Shown here piece after piece: positions 34,158-43,158 of a DNA stretch of 64,000 nucleotides (within the stretch, counting starts at the first letter, position 1; every line of letters begins with the position of its first letter). The notes under the pieces were generated by a model. The model was not told the origin of the DNA, made no database searches, and saw nothing but the letters and a program-made list of their open reading frames with translations. The stretch is from an uncultured Oscillospiraceae bacterium (GTDB taxonomy: Bacteria; Bacillota; Clostridia; Oscillospirales; Oscillospiraceae). The stretch is from assembly GCA_947587485.1 (NCBI GenBank), contig CANPXZ010000001.1:1-64000 (forward strand), given 5' to 3'. The position numbers and the translations under genes are program-made.

Positions 34158-34649
34158 TTACGCGATTTCCGGCGCGTCCAGGGCAGGTGCCGCCGTTTCC
34201 GGCGCAGCAAGCTGTTCCGCGGCTGCAGCAAACTGCGCCCCGGTCGGGACGGCTTCCTGCGCCGCATCAACGCCGCTCCCGATATAATCCATGATCCCTG
34301 CGACCGGAGAATCAGGATTGTCCTTGGCGAACTCGGACGACATCGTCTTAATGTTCTGCCCGGCCGTCATCGTCTTCGCCGCTGCATCGACGGTCTTCTC
34401 TTTGAAGAAGCCGGAAACCTTTTCCCAGAGGGAGCTGAAGCCCTCACGGATCTTGCTGAAAAGACCATCTTCCTTCTGTGGATCAGACGTCAGGCACGCA
34501 ATCGCGCCGGCACCAAGGACGATCTTGCCGATGGGGGATTTAATGAACTTTCCGCCAAGGCTCAGGGCACCTGTGCCCAATTTCGTGACGCCAGACACCA
34601 CTTTCCCAGCCACATTGATCAGGCCGAGGCCCGCACTCACAAGTCCCAT
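34158..34649 (-). CDS. Glycine-rich, possibly membrane-active protein
   Basis: 163 residues. Glycine-rich hydrophobic N-terminal 55 residues (GLVSAGLGLINVAGKVVSGV; KIVLGAGAIACL), then an amphipathic helix (FSKIREGFSSLWEKVSGFFK) and an Ala/Pro/Glu tail. Resembles in layout the proteins at 20587-23876. Start at ATG after GAGGAGG. Function unknown. Confidence 0.6.
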   Translation of the reverse strand: MGLVSAGLGLINVAGKVVSGVTKLGTGALSLGGKFIKSPIGKIVLGAGAIACLTSDPQKEDGLFSKIREGFSSLWEKVSGFFKEKTVDAAAKTMTAGQNIKTMSSEFAKDNPDSPVAGIMDYIGSGVDAAQEAVPTGAQFAAAAEQLAAPETAAPALDAPEIA

Positions 34650-34676
34650 AATGGGCACCTCCTCTCACATACGAGA

Positions 34677-36788
34677 TCACATGATCTCGATACCAACGTC
34701 TTCCTTCAGGTCCATCAGGTTGCTGTCTTTCTGGCCCTCGTCCTCAGGATCCTCCGCGCCGAGACCGTCAGCAGCGCTTTCGTCAGAACGCTCAGCGCTC
34801 GCGTCAGGATCGTCGGTAACTGCACCAGACAAAGTTGCACCATCATCTTCCTGTTCAGCCTTCTGAGGCGTAACCTCGCCGGCCTCCTCCTGATGGATCG
34901 TAGCGCCGTCAACAGCGCCCTTCGGGATCGGACTTGGGACACCGTCATGCTCAGCCAGCCTCTGGGCATAAATGTCCATGACCTGGTTGAACTGATCCTC
35001 GGTCATGTTCTGGCAGAAATTGTACCCCTGGTTTACCAGAGACTGGGCCCGCTTGATGTCATCCACGCTGTAGCCAACCTCGGTCAGACGGTCAATGCGG
35101 TCCTGCCCGCTGCCATAACGGCCATCCCAGATATCCTGGGCCAGCTGTTTGCCGGTCTCGAAATCCAAAGTACTGTCAACCTTATCCATGTCGTCAGCCT
35201 CGGCCTGGGTGTCCTCTTCAGGTTCCAGTACGTCGTCCATGGAATACGCGTCACCGTCAATGACGTGCTGGACAGACTCGAACAAAGCATCATGCATGTC
35301 GGGATGCTGACCATCAAAGAACGGGCTATTGCTGATCTCATCAGGCGTAAGGCCATCAGCAGCAGCCGTCTGAAGCTCATCCGCGGCATCGGCGATGCCG
35401 TTGACAAAATCATGTGCCTCTTTGAACACAGGATTGTGGTCCATATAATCGTCCTGGGCATCAGCCGGAAGATCATTGAAGACCTCTTCCATATCCAGAT
35501 ACTTCTCGTAGCTCATACCGGCCCGGCCATCATCAAAATGGCGGATCGTCATATCCTCAACGACAGCATCGACCACTTCGTCAGAATCAAGCTGAAGCTG
35601 ATCGATGACCGCCTGGACATCATCAGGGATTTCAAGTTCATCTTCGTCAGCAGGAGTCTCTTCATCCGGCGTGTCATCCGGAGACTCTTCCTCGTCAGGG
35701 GTCTCATCTTCGGGAGACTCTTCCTCATCCGGCTGTTCATCTTCATCTTCGACACTGGGCACATCATCGGCTTCAGCCGCGCCCAGCATCGGCCCGTTCT
35801 CTTCCTCCGCAAAGTCGGCATGCTGCTCAATCTCGCGAAGGACATTGACACCTTCATCAGTGCCAAACATGATGCCTTCCATGTTGGTGGGATCAACGAC
35901 CTTGCCAATCAAATCGGCATCGCCGCTCTCGAACGCCTCATACATGGCGTACATGGCGGCTGCGCCGCCGTCATGCATGACGGTCCAGGTGTTGTCGTCC
36001 AACTCATCGACCTTCGTCGTGGCAGCCTTCCACTGCTCATCAGAAATCAGGCCTTTCTGGCGGGCATCATCCAGCATCTGGGTCATGGCATTGAAGCCCT
36101 CGTTGGAGAAATAATCGGGACCAGTAGCATAGCCGGTCTGATACGCCGGGTCACTGTGGTACATGCTGGAAAAGTCATGTTCAGGATCATTTCCATGGCG
36201 CACCACAGCGTCCTTGTAGTAGTCGCCCACCTCGTTCACAACGTTGCGCAGGTCATGGTGCGACGCATCCATGTAATCACGGAACGTGCCGATGGCATTC
36301 TCGTCGCGGTCCATCTCGAACATGCGGACCGTCGCCTTGAACTCGCTGAAATCACCAGCCCGCACACTGTCCATGAAATCATCGCTGAACAGGGTGTTCA
36401 TGGTCTCCTGATACGTCGCCATGTCAATCTGGCCGGAGCGCAACGCCTCATTGACGCTCATGATGGCATAGCCATAGGCAGAAAATTCAGTATTGCCGAA
36501 CTTGTCGGTGTTGGAGTTGAAGATCGACTTGTTGCCGAAATAATCGCTTTCGACATCGTTGCTGCCGACGTTCTCAAAGAACTCGTTCAGGTTCTCCATC
36601 GCCTCCTCGCTCAGGTTCATGCCGGCCAGGAGATCCTTGTTGTCCAGCATCCACTGCGCCTCAGACCCGACGACGTCACGCCCCTTAGAGGACCAGCTGA
36701 TAGGGGAATCGCCGATCTTGCGGTCGTCACCATACAGGGCTTCTTGCTGTTTGATGTAATCGTCAAAACTGTTATAATTCGCAGCCAT
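34677..36788 (-). CDS. Large acidic protein, weak paralogue of the 53497 gene
   Basis: 703 residues, very acidic, no signal peptide. N-terminal 320 residues are helical. YFSNEGFNAMTQMLDDARQK, followed by GLISDEQW, aligns with a region of the 691-residue protein at 53497 (FFNNNLDADTLLAMDQMLDN, then QGEITEDEY). A central Asp/Glu/Pro linker (EEESPEDETPDEEESPDDTP) separates a second helical domain. No family recognised. First gene of a run extending to 31331; promoter at 36844-36872. Confidence 0.65.
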   Translation of the reverse strand: MAANYNSFDDYIKQQEALYGDDRKIGDSPISWSSKGRDVVGSEAQWMLDNKDLLAGMNLSEEAMENLNEFFENVGSNDVESDYFGNKSIFNSNTDKFGNTEFSAYGYAIMSVNEALRSGQIDMATYQETMNTLFSDDFMDSVRAGDFSEFKATVRMFEMDRDENAIGTFRDYMDASHHDLRNVVNEVGDYYKDAVVRHGNDPEHDFSSMYHSDPAYQTGYATGPDYFSNEGFNAMTQMLDDARQKGLISDEQWKAATTKVDELDDNTWTVMHDGGAAAMYAMYEAFESGDADLIGKVVDPTNMEGIMFGTDEGVNVLREIEQHADFAEEENGPMLGAAEADDVPSVEDEDEQPDEEESPEDETPDEEESPDDTPDEETPADEDELEIPDDVQAVIDQLQLDSDEVVDAVVEDMTIRHFDDGRAGMSYEKYLDMEEVFNDLPADAQDDYMDHNPVFKEAHDFVNGIADAADELQTAAADGLTPDEISNSPFFDGQHPDMHDALFESVQHVIDGDAYSMDDVLEPEEDTQAEADDMDKVDSTLDFETGKQLAQDIWDGRYGSGQDRIDRLTEVGYSVDDIKRAQSLVNQGYNFCQNMTEDQFNQVMDIYAQRLAEHDGVPSPIPKGAVDGATIHQEEAGEVTPQKAEQEDDGATLSGAVTDDPDASAERSDESAADGLGAEDPEDEGQKDSNLMDLKEDVGIEIM

Positions 36789-36843
36789 GTTCGTATACTC
36801 CTTTGCTCGTAGGTTTTATTGCGCATTTCGCGCCCTTGTATAT

Positions 36844-36872
36844 AATATATACGTGGAAAAAAGATTTGTCAA
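36844..36872 (-). promoter_or_regulatory. Promoter of the 36788-31331 run
   Basis: TTGACA (36867-36872), 17-bp spacer ending CGTA, TATATT (36844-36849) within CGTATATATTATATAC. Confidence 0.75.
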
Positions 36873-37720
36873 TACTCCGGCTCCGATTTTTCTTCAGTGC
36901 CGTTATCAAGATCCGCCGCCAGCCGGTTGAGCCTGGCCATGGGAGACGGTTTCCCCATGTTCTTCTCAAACCCGGCCTGGTACTCGTCACGCCTAGCCTG
37001 GAACGGCTGACCCTCATAGACGCCGATGATCCGCACGTCCTTCAGCTCACAGCAACTCACCTGCGTCGTACCTTTCTTCGCGTCCATGTTCCAGAACTCG
37101 TGCATGTTCCCGACAGGGACGGACTCATACACGTTGGTCCGGATACCAGGCTTCGACCGGAACTCGACCTGGAGGTACCGCCCGGTATCGATCTGGCAGC
37201 GTTCGGACACCCCGTCCCGGGACGTCGCTTCGCGGAACGCCACGGCGCTCTCTGCCATATCGACACCAACGTCAGCCAATGCGACCCTCTCGTCCGTATC
37301 GGGATCCCAGGCAACCCCCGTGTCAACAGCCTCGACGGCAGCCTCGACATCCTCGACATCGTGGCCCTCCATCAGGTCCATGATGCGTTCCCGGCCATTC
37401 CGGTCCATAGTCCAGAACGGGTTGTCATCATGCGTGATGAACTTCGGTTTCTCAGCCTCCCGTTTCGCCTGGTGATACCGGCCGGCATCAAAATCCTTTT
37501 GTGGCACCCAGGCAGCCTTCTGTTCCAGCTCCTGCTTGACAGCAGGCTCCTTCGGCGTCGGTGTGGCGCCGTATTTCCCAAGGACGTGCCGAAGGACGTC
37601 AGGGTGGTTTCCGAGCCGGTTCTCCAGGTCATATTTTTCCTGGTCCGACAGTGGGCGGTGGCCGTGTTCTTTCGTGTATTCGAAATCGTCGGCCTCAATA
37701 CGGTCCTGTTTCTCTGACAT
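36869..37720 (-). CDS. Hypothetical protein with shared C-terminal segment
   Basis: 283 residues. Charged helical N-terminus; the middle is beta-rich (TGRYLQVEFRSKPGIRTNVY). The last 35 residues, containing GFEKNMGKPSPMARLNRLAA and DLDNGTEE, align with the end of the protein at 49372 (FAKNYKMVEAPSKAMSALNR, MAADIDAS). The fold and function are unknown, but the shared tail suggests a common destination or partner. It starts 18 bases after the stop of the gene at 37739. Confidence 0.65.
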   Translation of the reverse strand: MSEKQDRIEADDFEYTKEHGHRPLSDQEKYDLENRLGNHPDVLRHVLGKYGATPTPKEPAVKQELEQKAAWVPQKDFDAGRYHQAKREAEKPKFITHDDNPFWTMDRNGRERIMDLMEGHDVEDVEAAVEAVDTGVAWDPDTDERVALADVGVDMAESAVAFREATSRDGVSERCQIDTGRYLQVEFRSKPGIRTNVYESVPVGNMHEFWNMDAKKGTTQVSCCELKDVRIIGVYEGQPFQARRDEYQAGFEKNMGKPSPMARLNRLAADLDNGTEEKSEPEY

Positions 37721-37738
37721 GGTATTCCTCTCCTTTCT

Positions 37739-38758
37739 TTACGGTCCATCGGGGCCGGTGATCTCGCGCTGGGCAGACGGGCCGTCCATTGCCTCGATCT
37801 GGCGCTGCAGCTTCGCCATTGCCGGCGACGGCTGCGGTGGCTGTCCGGGCTGCGGCCGCTGGATCTCCTGCGACGGGATGTACTCATACGTCTCGACATA
37901 TCCCGCCAGGCCGGTCGCCAGAGACATCTCATCCAGAAAGTCGTGTGCCTCGAACGATTCGTGCTTGACGTACATAGGGTCTGTGAATTGCGGACCCGGG
38001 TCGTCCGGAACGTCAGACAAAGCCCTGTCGCCTGGGTTCGGCCCATCCATGCCCATCTCCGGCGTTTCCTCATCATCTTCCAGGTCGATCACAGGGACGC
38101 CAGCCTGCGGTTCCGGGCCCATGTACGGCACCCTGCTACCAACGGACGGTGCGTCAGGTTCATCCTCGTTCTCAAGCTCGTCCTGGCCTTCAGGACTGCC
38201 ATACTCGTCACGTACGGCCTCGATCCCGGCAGCGGCATACAAAGCCGCCCCGACCCCGTCTGAGGCCGCCTCAGAGCCCTCAGGACGCCCGTATTCATCA
38301 TCCTGGACACCGGTGCCGTCTGGTCCGGAAACGCCATCTTGGGCCGTCTCAGGGGCCGTCAGCGTGTCCTCACGCCGCAGCATGGCGATGGGCGGGTTCC
38401 CATACTCGTCCGCTTCAGGCCCGGCATAAGCCCAGCCATCATCCACGGGCGCTCCGAGATCCGAATTTTCAGGCACGTTGTCATACTCGTCGCCGTAATC
38501 GTCGGCCGGGGCTGGGTTCACCCATCCGGGCGTCCCGTATTCGCCGTCCAACAGGTCCGTGCCGTAATTGTCCGCCCCGTCCAGGAGCTCCGGGTCATCC
38601 CAGGTCAGCTCGTCCAACCGGGACAGGTACTCCTCGTCGGTCAAGTCATCCGCTTCATTTTGCAAAGCAAGGAAAGCCCGGTAACGCTCCATGCGCTCCA
38701 GGCTTTCCTCGGTATCCGCAAACGCCAGGCCGGCGTTCTGCTGTTCATATGCTGCCAT
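37739..38758 (-). CDS. Acidic DEYGxP-repeat protein
   Basis: 339 residues. Helical first 60 residues, then a long Asp/Glu/Gly/Pro-rich region with dispersed short repeats (EADEYGNPP, QDDEYGRPEG, VRDEYGSPEG, LDGEYGTPGW), probably disordered. The tail has QPSPAMAKLQRQIEAMDG, the S-x-A-M-x-x-L segment found in several other proteins here, and ends ITGPDGP. Start at the ATG after GGGAGG; a longer frame crosses the promoter. Confidence 0.65.
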   Translation of the reverse strand: MAAYEQQNAGLAFADTEESLERMERYRAFLALQNEADDLTDEEYLSRLDELTWDDPELLDGADNYGTDLLDGEYGTPGWVNPAPADDYGDEYDNVPENSDLGAPVDDGWAYAGPEADEYGNPPIAMLRREDTLTAPETAQDGVSGPDGTGVQDDEYGRPEGSEAASDGVGAALYAAAGIEAVRDEYGSPEGQDELENEDEPDAPSVGSRVPYMGPEPQAGVPVIDLEDDEETPEMGMDGPNPGDRALSDVPDDPGPQFTDPMYVKHESFEAHDFLDEMSLATGLAGYVETYEYIPSQEIQRPQPGQPPQPSPAMAKLQRQIEAMDGPSAQREITGPDGP

Positions 38759-38792
38759 AGGTCCGCCTCCCTTTCCGGGTATTCGTGTATAT

Positions 38793-38821
38793 ATTATATA
38801 CGCTTTGGGCGGCGGATGCAA
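38793..38821 (-). promoter_or_regulatory. Promoter of the 38758-36869 pair
   Basis: TTGCAT (38816-38821), 17-bp spacer ending CGTA, TATAAT (38793-38798). Confidence 0.75.
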
Positions 38822-38833
38822 GGCCCTTTTTAT

Positions 38834-39442
38834 TTATTCTTTGTTGTCGCCCTCGACAGCCTCTTTGATCTGGGCGGCCACGATGCCGGCATATTCCATG
38901 ATCTCGCCGGCAAACTGCTGGTCGAAGTCGTAACGGCGGATCAGGTAGGGGAACTCCATGACGACACGCTTGATGTCCCGGATCGCCTTGGTGCTCAGGC
39001 AGTACAGGTCGAACTCGTTCCGGCCCTCGGCCGTGCCGTACCAGTTGCTCAGGGACTCAATCTTCATGTAACTGGTGTTCATCATGCCCTTCAGGTCTTC
39101 CATGTCGGCAGTATAGTCGACGCCGGGCAGCCCAAAGCGCTTGACGGCCATGGATTCATGCCAGTATTTTCCCCGCTCCGAGCGCTTGGCCTCCTCGTCC
39201 AGGGCGTTGGTCAGGAACCGGCGGAACGGGTTGGAGGACAGCATGCCCACCAGGATCTCGGCGGCGAACTGGGCGTAGAACGTGGCGGTCATGTACGAAA
39301 AGGTCATCCCGCCACCGAACACGTTGGCGAAGCAGGCGTCGTACATCTTCATGTCCTCGTCGTCGAACACGAACATGTTCTTGAAGAGTTTGTTGATCTG
39401 GTCCCTCACGTCGTCGAGGGATTTCTTGTCAATGTTAGGCAT
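38834..39442 (-). CDS. Hypothetical protein in HU operon
   Basis: 202 residues, helical. Has a moderately hydrophobic stretch (TFSYMTATFYAQFAAEILVG) and RRFLTNALDEEAKRSERGKY. No family recognised. Third gene of the HU operon, 18 bases after the preceding stop; SD AAAGGAG. Confidence 0.6.
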   Translation of the reverse strand: MPNIDKKSLDDVRDQINKLFKNMFVFDDEDMKMYDACFANVFGGGMTFSYMTATFYAQFAAEILVGMLSSNPFRRFLTNALDEEAKRSERGKYWHESMAVKRFGLPGVDYTADMEDLKGMMNTSYMKIESLSNWYGTAEGRNEFDLYCLSTKAIRDIKRVVMEFPYLIRRYDFDQQFAGEIMEYAGIVAAQIKEAVEGDNKE

Positions 39443-39460
39443 AGTCTAAGTACGCTCCTT

Positions 39461-40123
39461 TCATGATTCTTCGCCGAGCTGCTTCTTCACGCTCTCGACG
39501 ACAAGGCGGACATATTTATCAAACACGCCGTTCCGGTTCATGGCGTTGGCCACGTACACGATCGCGTGTATGATGTTCAGGAACCCCGGGCCCTTGTCCC
39601 GGTCATATGGCACATCGTCCAAAAGTGCCTGGTAGGCGTCGGACATCCCGGCATTGACGAAATTCGTCCATGCGGCCTGGGTGCCGTTGAGGACAAGGCC
39701 CTCATAGCTGCCGCGGTATGCCGAGAAATCGACCTTGAAGGATTTGATCCCGGTCAGGTCCTCGTCCGCCACGGGAAGCGTCATGTCATCGCGGAAATCG
39801 CTGTACTGCACGTCATCCACCTGCATCAGCGCCTTCTCGATCATGATCGCGTCGTCAAAGCAGGCCCGAAAATCCGCGTTGACCAGCAGGCAGACGTTGA
39901 TCCAAAAACTGTTGTTCAAAAGGTATTTCAGCGTCCTCGTTGTGATCATGGACGTCCCGATGTTGTACACCTTCTGCTGTTCCGACAGGGTCAGCTCCAT
40001 GTCCTCCAGGCGGGTCAGGTCGTACACCTGCTTCCCGCTGCTCCCCGGCGGGTACATTTTCTGATAAAACTTCTCCACGGCCTCCTGCACGAGGGGGTGG
40101 AGGCATTCGATACCGGTCGTCAC
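39461..40123 (-). CDS. Hypothetical protein in HU operon
   Basis: 220 residues, helical (HPLVQEAVEKFYQKMYPPGS; MITTRTLKYLLNNSFWINVC). No family recognised. Its ATG overlaps the HU stop codon (ATGA), so production is coupled to HU. It resembles the 38834 product only in size and helical character. Confidence 0.6.
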   Translation of the reverse strand: MTTGIECLHPLVQEAVEKFYQKMYPPGSSGKQVYDLTRLEDMELTLSEQQKVYNIGTSMITTRTLKYLLNNSFWINVCLLVNADFRACFDDAIMIEKALMQVDDVQYSDFRDDMTLPVADEDLTGIKSFKVDFSAYRGSYEGLVLNGTQAAWTNFVNAGMSDAYQALLDDVPYDRDKGPGFLNIIHAIVYVANAMNRNGVFDKYVRLVVESVKKQLGEES

Positions 40124-40428
40124 TGGGTATCCCCTCCTTTCTCACCGGCGTTATAGGCGGCCAGCAGCGCCCGGCTCATCTCGAACTGGAGACGGTTCCG
40201 CGCCGGGACGTTGACCTTGGCGCCGGTATAGGTGTTCATGCAGACGCGTGGGGCGGTGACCTTCATCCGGAACTTGCCGAACCCTTTGATGTTCACGTCC
40301 TCGCCCTTCTCGACATGCTTCAGGATCGCGTCGAACACGAATTCCGTATATGCCTTGGCGGACTGGAAAGAGATCCCCATCTCGTTCGACAGCTCGTTGA
40401 TGATGTCACTGGTATTGACTTTATTCAA
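40120..40428 (-). CDS. HU/IHF-family DNA-binding protein
   Basis: 102 residues. The Bac_DNA_binding signature is present: DVNIKGFGKFRMKVTAPRVC, then NTYTGAKVNVPARNRLQFEM (arm and dimer core). It bends DNA and would help compact the element or build replication complexes. Slightly divergent from chromosomal HU: the arm lacks the RNPxTG form (here MNTYTG). First gene of its operon. Confidence 0.9.
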   Translation of the reverse strand: MNKVNTSDIINELSNEMGISFQSAKAYTEFVFDAILKHVEKGEDVNIKGFGKFRMKVTAPRVCMNTYTGAKVNVPARNRLQFEMSRALLAAYNAGEKGGDTQ

Positions 40429-40463
40429 GGCCTGTTCCCTCCGTTCTTCTTTACTTGCAACCC

Positions 40464-40492
40464 ATTATACTGCACTTTTTTGAAAAAAGCAA
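40464..40492 (-). promoter_or_regulatory. HU operon promoter
   Basis: TTGCTT (40487-40492), 17-bp spacer, TATAAT (40464-40469), preceded by an AT-rich tract TTTTTATATAAAG. Confidence 0.8.
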
Positions 40493-40511
40493 CAACTTTA
40501 TATAAAAATAT

Positions 40512-40760
40512 TCAAGAATGTTCCTGTTTGTTTAACAGGCGCCTATGGAGGGAACGCATGTTCTCCAGGTTCATGATCCCGGTCTCCTGGCTGCCATGGT
40601 TGACACCGGGTTCCGCGCCGTCAGCCAGGGTGATCAGCAGGATGGTCATGTACCGGCCACAGGGCCGGACATCGTCGTGTTCGTCGAACACCTTGTCATA
40701 CTGGTCCATGAACTGGTGGCCGACGATCTCCTGCACCATCGGGGAAGTCTCTTCAGGCAT
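40512..40760 (-). CDS. Small hypothetical protein
   Basis: 82 residues, MPEETSPMVQEIVGHQFMDQ..., helical, ending RSLHRRLLNKQEHS. The ATG lies 8 bases inside the end of the upstream gene, so it is probably translated by coupling. No family recognised. Last gene of the long 46575-40512 envelope operon. Confidence 0.55.
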   Translation of the reverse strand: MPEETSPMVQEIVGHQFMDQYDKVFDEHDDVRPCGRYMTILLITLADGAEPGVNHGSQETGIMNLENMRSLHRRLLNKQEHS

Positions 40761-41376
40761 TTGTCTCACCGCCCTTCCCAAGCTCCATGGCATCCTTATA
40801 GACACGGGCCGCCACATCCGTGATGTCCCGGTGCCCGTCCAGGATCGCCGCCGTCAGCTCCCGCCCGGGGGCCGGCATATGACGCAGGTTATACTTGATA
40901 TCCTTGGCCAGGGAGTCCTTGTTCACGCCGGCTTTGATCCGGTAGAAAAACGCCTCCCCCTTCGCAAGGTTGAACCCGATGTCGAGCCGCACGCAATAGT
41001 TCTGTACGTCCTGCTCCCGCACGACGCCGTCGGCGTCCTCGGTCTTGACACGGGTCACATACATGTTTTTTGCGGCTTTGCGGATAGCTTCCATCATCTC
41101 CGGGGAAATATAGTCGTAATGGGTGTACTGCACATGCCCATTCCCCTCGGAGTCGTAGAACCACTGTTTCTTGTTCGTAATATAAGGCATCGCGTCAGCC
41201 AGCCCAGCCAGCGCGTCATCTATGGCAACGCCGTCCTGCAGCCTCTGCACCACGACCCTGTACCGCACAGGGTTCCCGTTCTCATCCAGGGACTCGTCAT
41301 ATACGCTGACAAGGCACTCGACCTTCACGGTGCTCTTCTGGCATTCCAGCTTCGCCCTCTTTCCAAAATTGGCCAT
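40753..41376 (-). CDS. Hypothetical protein
   Basis: 207 residues, soluble, mixed alpha/beta (STVKVECLVSVYDESLDENG; GFNLAKGEAFFYRIKAGVNK). No signal peptide or membrane segment. No family recognised. Between a single-pass membrane protein and a small protein in the envelope operon. Confidence 0.6.
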   Translation of the reverse strand: MANFGKRAKLECQKSTVKVECLVSVYDESLDENGNPVRYRVVVQRLQDGVAIDDALAGLADAMPYITNKKQWFYDSEGNGHVQYTHYDYISPEMMEAIRKAAKNMYVTRVKTEDADGVVREQDVQNYCVRLDIGFNLAKGEAFFYRIKAGVNKDSLAKDIKYNLRHMPAPGRELTAAILDGHRDITDVAARVYKDAMELGKGGETNA

Positions 41377-41382
41377 AATTCA

Positions 41383-41817
41383 TCATCCTCCCGCGTAATG
41401 GAGTATAGTTTCGCGTACCCGCATAGCGATGATGACGTCAAGCGGGCCGACGTGGATCTTGTCCGTTACGGGGCCGTTCTCAGTCATGCGCCGGGTGGAC
41501 AGCACCCGGTCGTTCTTGTCATCATTCCATGTCACGTCCCACACGTCGCTCATCATCGGGGACACGGCTGTCCCGTTCCGGGTGATGACGACGCCGTCGT
41601 CATAGACAAGCAGCTGGCACTGCTTGGAGAAGGAAAACGTCCGGTACGGCAGTTCCATCTCTTCCAGCTCGCTGATGTCGTCTGCATACTTATGGTTCAT
41701 CGAGATCATGATGGACAAAATGCTGAAAAACAAAAGCATGGACAGCAAAATCTGCAACGCATAACCCCGGATCGCCGAATCGGACATGATCTGCCACAGG
41801 TACGAAAGTTCCATCAT
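41383..41817 (-). CDS. Single-pass membrane protein
   Basis: 144 residues. One hydrophobic segment (ALQILLSMLLFFSILSIMIS, residues about 20-40), then a cytoplasmic beta-rich domain (KQCQLLVYDDGVVITRNGTA). No family recognised. ATGA-type overlap with the ribbon-helix-helix gene upstream. Confidence 0.6.
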   Translation of the reverse strand: MMELSYLWQIMSDSAIRGYALQILLSMLLFFSILSIMISMNHKYADDISELEEMELPYRTFSFSKQCQLLVYDDGVVITRNGTAVSPMMSDVWDVTWNDDKNDRVLSTRRMTENGPVTDKIHVGPLDVIIAMRVRETILHYAGG

Positions 41818-41999
41818 TCCTTCACAGCCTCCGGCGACGCATCCTGGGTATTCTTCGCTGCCGCATTGCAGTAGGCCAGGATGGCACGGCGGATGGCCAT
41901 GGTCTTGGTCTGGCCCGTACGGGCGCAGTGTTCGGTCAGCATGTCATACACGCTCTTTTCAATGCAGCAGTGTATGATCGCCTTACGGTTGTCAGCCAT
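41814..41999 (-). CDS. Ribbon-helix-helix protein, paralogue of 25421
   Basis: 61 residues. IHCCIEKSVYDMLTEHCART, then GQTKTMAIRRAILAYCNAAA follows the same strand-helix-helix pattern as the protein at 25421-25612, with matching GQxKTxAxxRAIxAYC. Both precede genes for membrane proteins. Likely transcription regulator or plasmid-type DNA-binding protein. SD GGAGC. Confidence 0.7.
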   Translation of the reverse strand: MADNRKAIIHCCIEKSVYDMLTEHCARTGQTKTMAIRRAILAYCNAAAKNTQDASPEAVKE

Positions 42000-42017
42000 T
42001 TTCCCTCAGCTCCTTTC

Positions 42018-42066
42018 ATGGAGGCCCGGCCCCATATTTCGGAGATACAAGGCCGGGCTCATTTTC
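42018..42066 (-). terminator. Hairpin between SPFH and ribbon-helix-helix genes
   Basis: GAGCCCGGCC pairs with GGCCGGGCCTC across an AT-rich loop. No T run; likely attenuator or processing site within the operon. Confidence 0.4.
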
Positions 42067-42072
42067 AGTTCC

Positions 42073-43137
42073 TCAGATCTCGGTCCGGTTCTGGCGCTGC
42101 ATCATCTGGCCCGCCGTGTTGGACTGGACGCGGTGGCCCTGGGTTAGGACCTTCTCGGTGATACCGCTGGACCCGACAGGGTTCGGGTGTTCAACGTGGG
42201 GCGGCTGGACAGGCTTTTTCGGGGTAGACGCCGTCGCGTTGGTCGCGCCATGGATGTCCAGGCTCTCGCCGGTCAGGCCAAGCGTCGCCACGTCAGCCAG
42301 ATCCGTGGGGAAGAAAATCTTGGTCGCATTGCCGTCAGCCACGTCCTTCAGGGCCTGCAGCGCCTTCAGGCGCAGGATGTCGTCGTTGAGCTGGGATGCC
42401 GCCAACATATTGATGCCCTGGGCCTCGGCCTCGTAAACGATCCGGATGGACTCCGCCTGGCCTTTTGCCAAAGCGATGGCCGCCTCGGACTCGGCTTCGG
42501 CCGCCAGGATCTTGGCCTGCTTATCGCCTTCGGCGTGGGTGATGCTGGCCTGCTTATAGCCCTCGGCCTCCAGGACCGCCTGGCGTTTCTCACGCTCAGC
42601 CGTCATCTGCTTCTGCATGATCTCCAGGATGTCGGCAGGCGGCTGGATATTCTTGACCTCGGCGCGGGTGATCTTGATGCCCCAGGGATCGGTCGCCTTG
42701 TCCAGGGACTCCAGCATCTGGGCATTGATCGTCTCACGGCTGGTCAGGGTCTGGTCAAACTCCAGGGCGCCGACAATGGCACGGAGCGTGGTTGCGGACA
42801 GGTTCTCGACGCTCTGGATCGGGTTCTGGGCGCCGTACACGAACAGTTTCGGGTCAACGACCTTCATGAACACGACGGAATCGATGCGCACGGCCACGTT
42901 ATCCTTGGTGATGACGGGCTGGGGCGGAAAATCGAGCGCAACCTCTTTCACGGTCACCTTGCCGCCAGGGGCGACATGGTCGATAAAGGGCACGATGAAG
43001 TTGATGCCGGCGTCACAGGTCTTGTAGTACCGGCCAAGGCGCTCAATCACGTACACATAGGTCTGCGGGACGATCTTCACGCAGCAGGCCACCAGGATCA
43101 ACGCCACGATGAGCAGGATCACGATAAATGCTACCAT
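42073..43137 (-). CDS. SPFH/stomatin-like membrane scaffold protein
   Basis: 354 residues. N-terminal membrane segment (VAFIVILLIVALILVACCVK), then the Band-7/SPFH domain (QTYVYVIERLGRYYKTCDAG; NLSATTLRAIVGALEFDQTL; DPWGIKITRAEVKNIQPP), an Ala/Glu-rich coiled coil, and a Pro-rich tail. The domain order matches QmcA/paraslipin-type stomatins, which oligomerise and organise membrane microdomains. Part of an envelope operon with lipoproteins; probable role in membrane organisation around element-encoded proteins. Confidence 0.9.
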   Translation of the reverse strand: MVAFIVILLIVALILVACCVKIVPQTYVYVIERLGRYYKTCDAGINFIVPFIDHVAPGGKVTVKEVALDFPPQPVITKDNVAVRIDSVVFMKVVDPKLFVYGAQNPIQSVENLSATTLRAIVGALEFDQTLTSRETINAQMLESLDKATDPWGIKITRAEVKNIQPPADILEIMQKQMTAEREKRQAVLEAEGYKQASITHAEGDKQAKILAAEAESEAAIALAKGQAESIRIVYEAEAQGINMLAASQLNDDILRLKALQALKDVADGNATKIFFPTDLADVATLGLTGESLDIHGATNATASTPKKPVQPPHVEHPNPVGSSGITEKVLTQGHRVQSNTAGQMMQRQNRTEI

Positions 43138-43158
43138 CTTTTCTTACCTCACTTTCAA

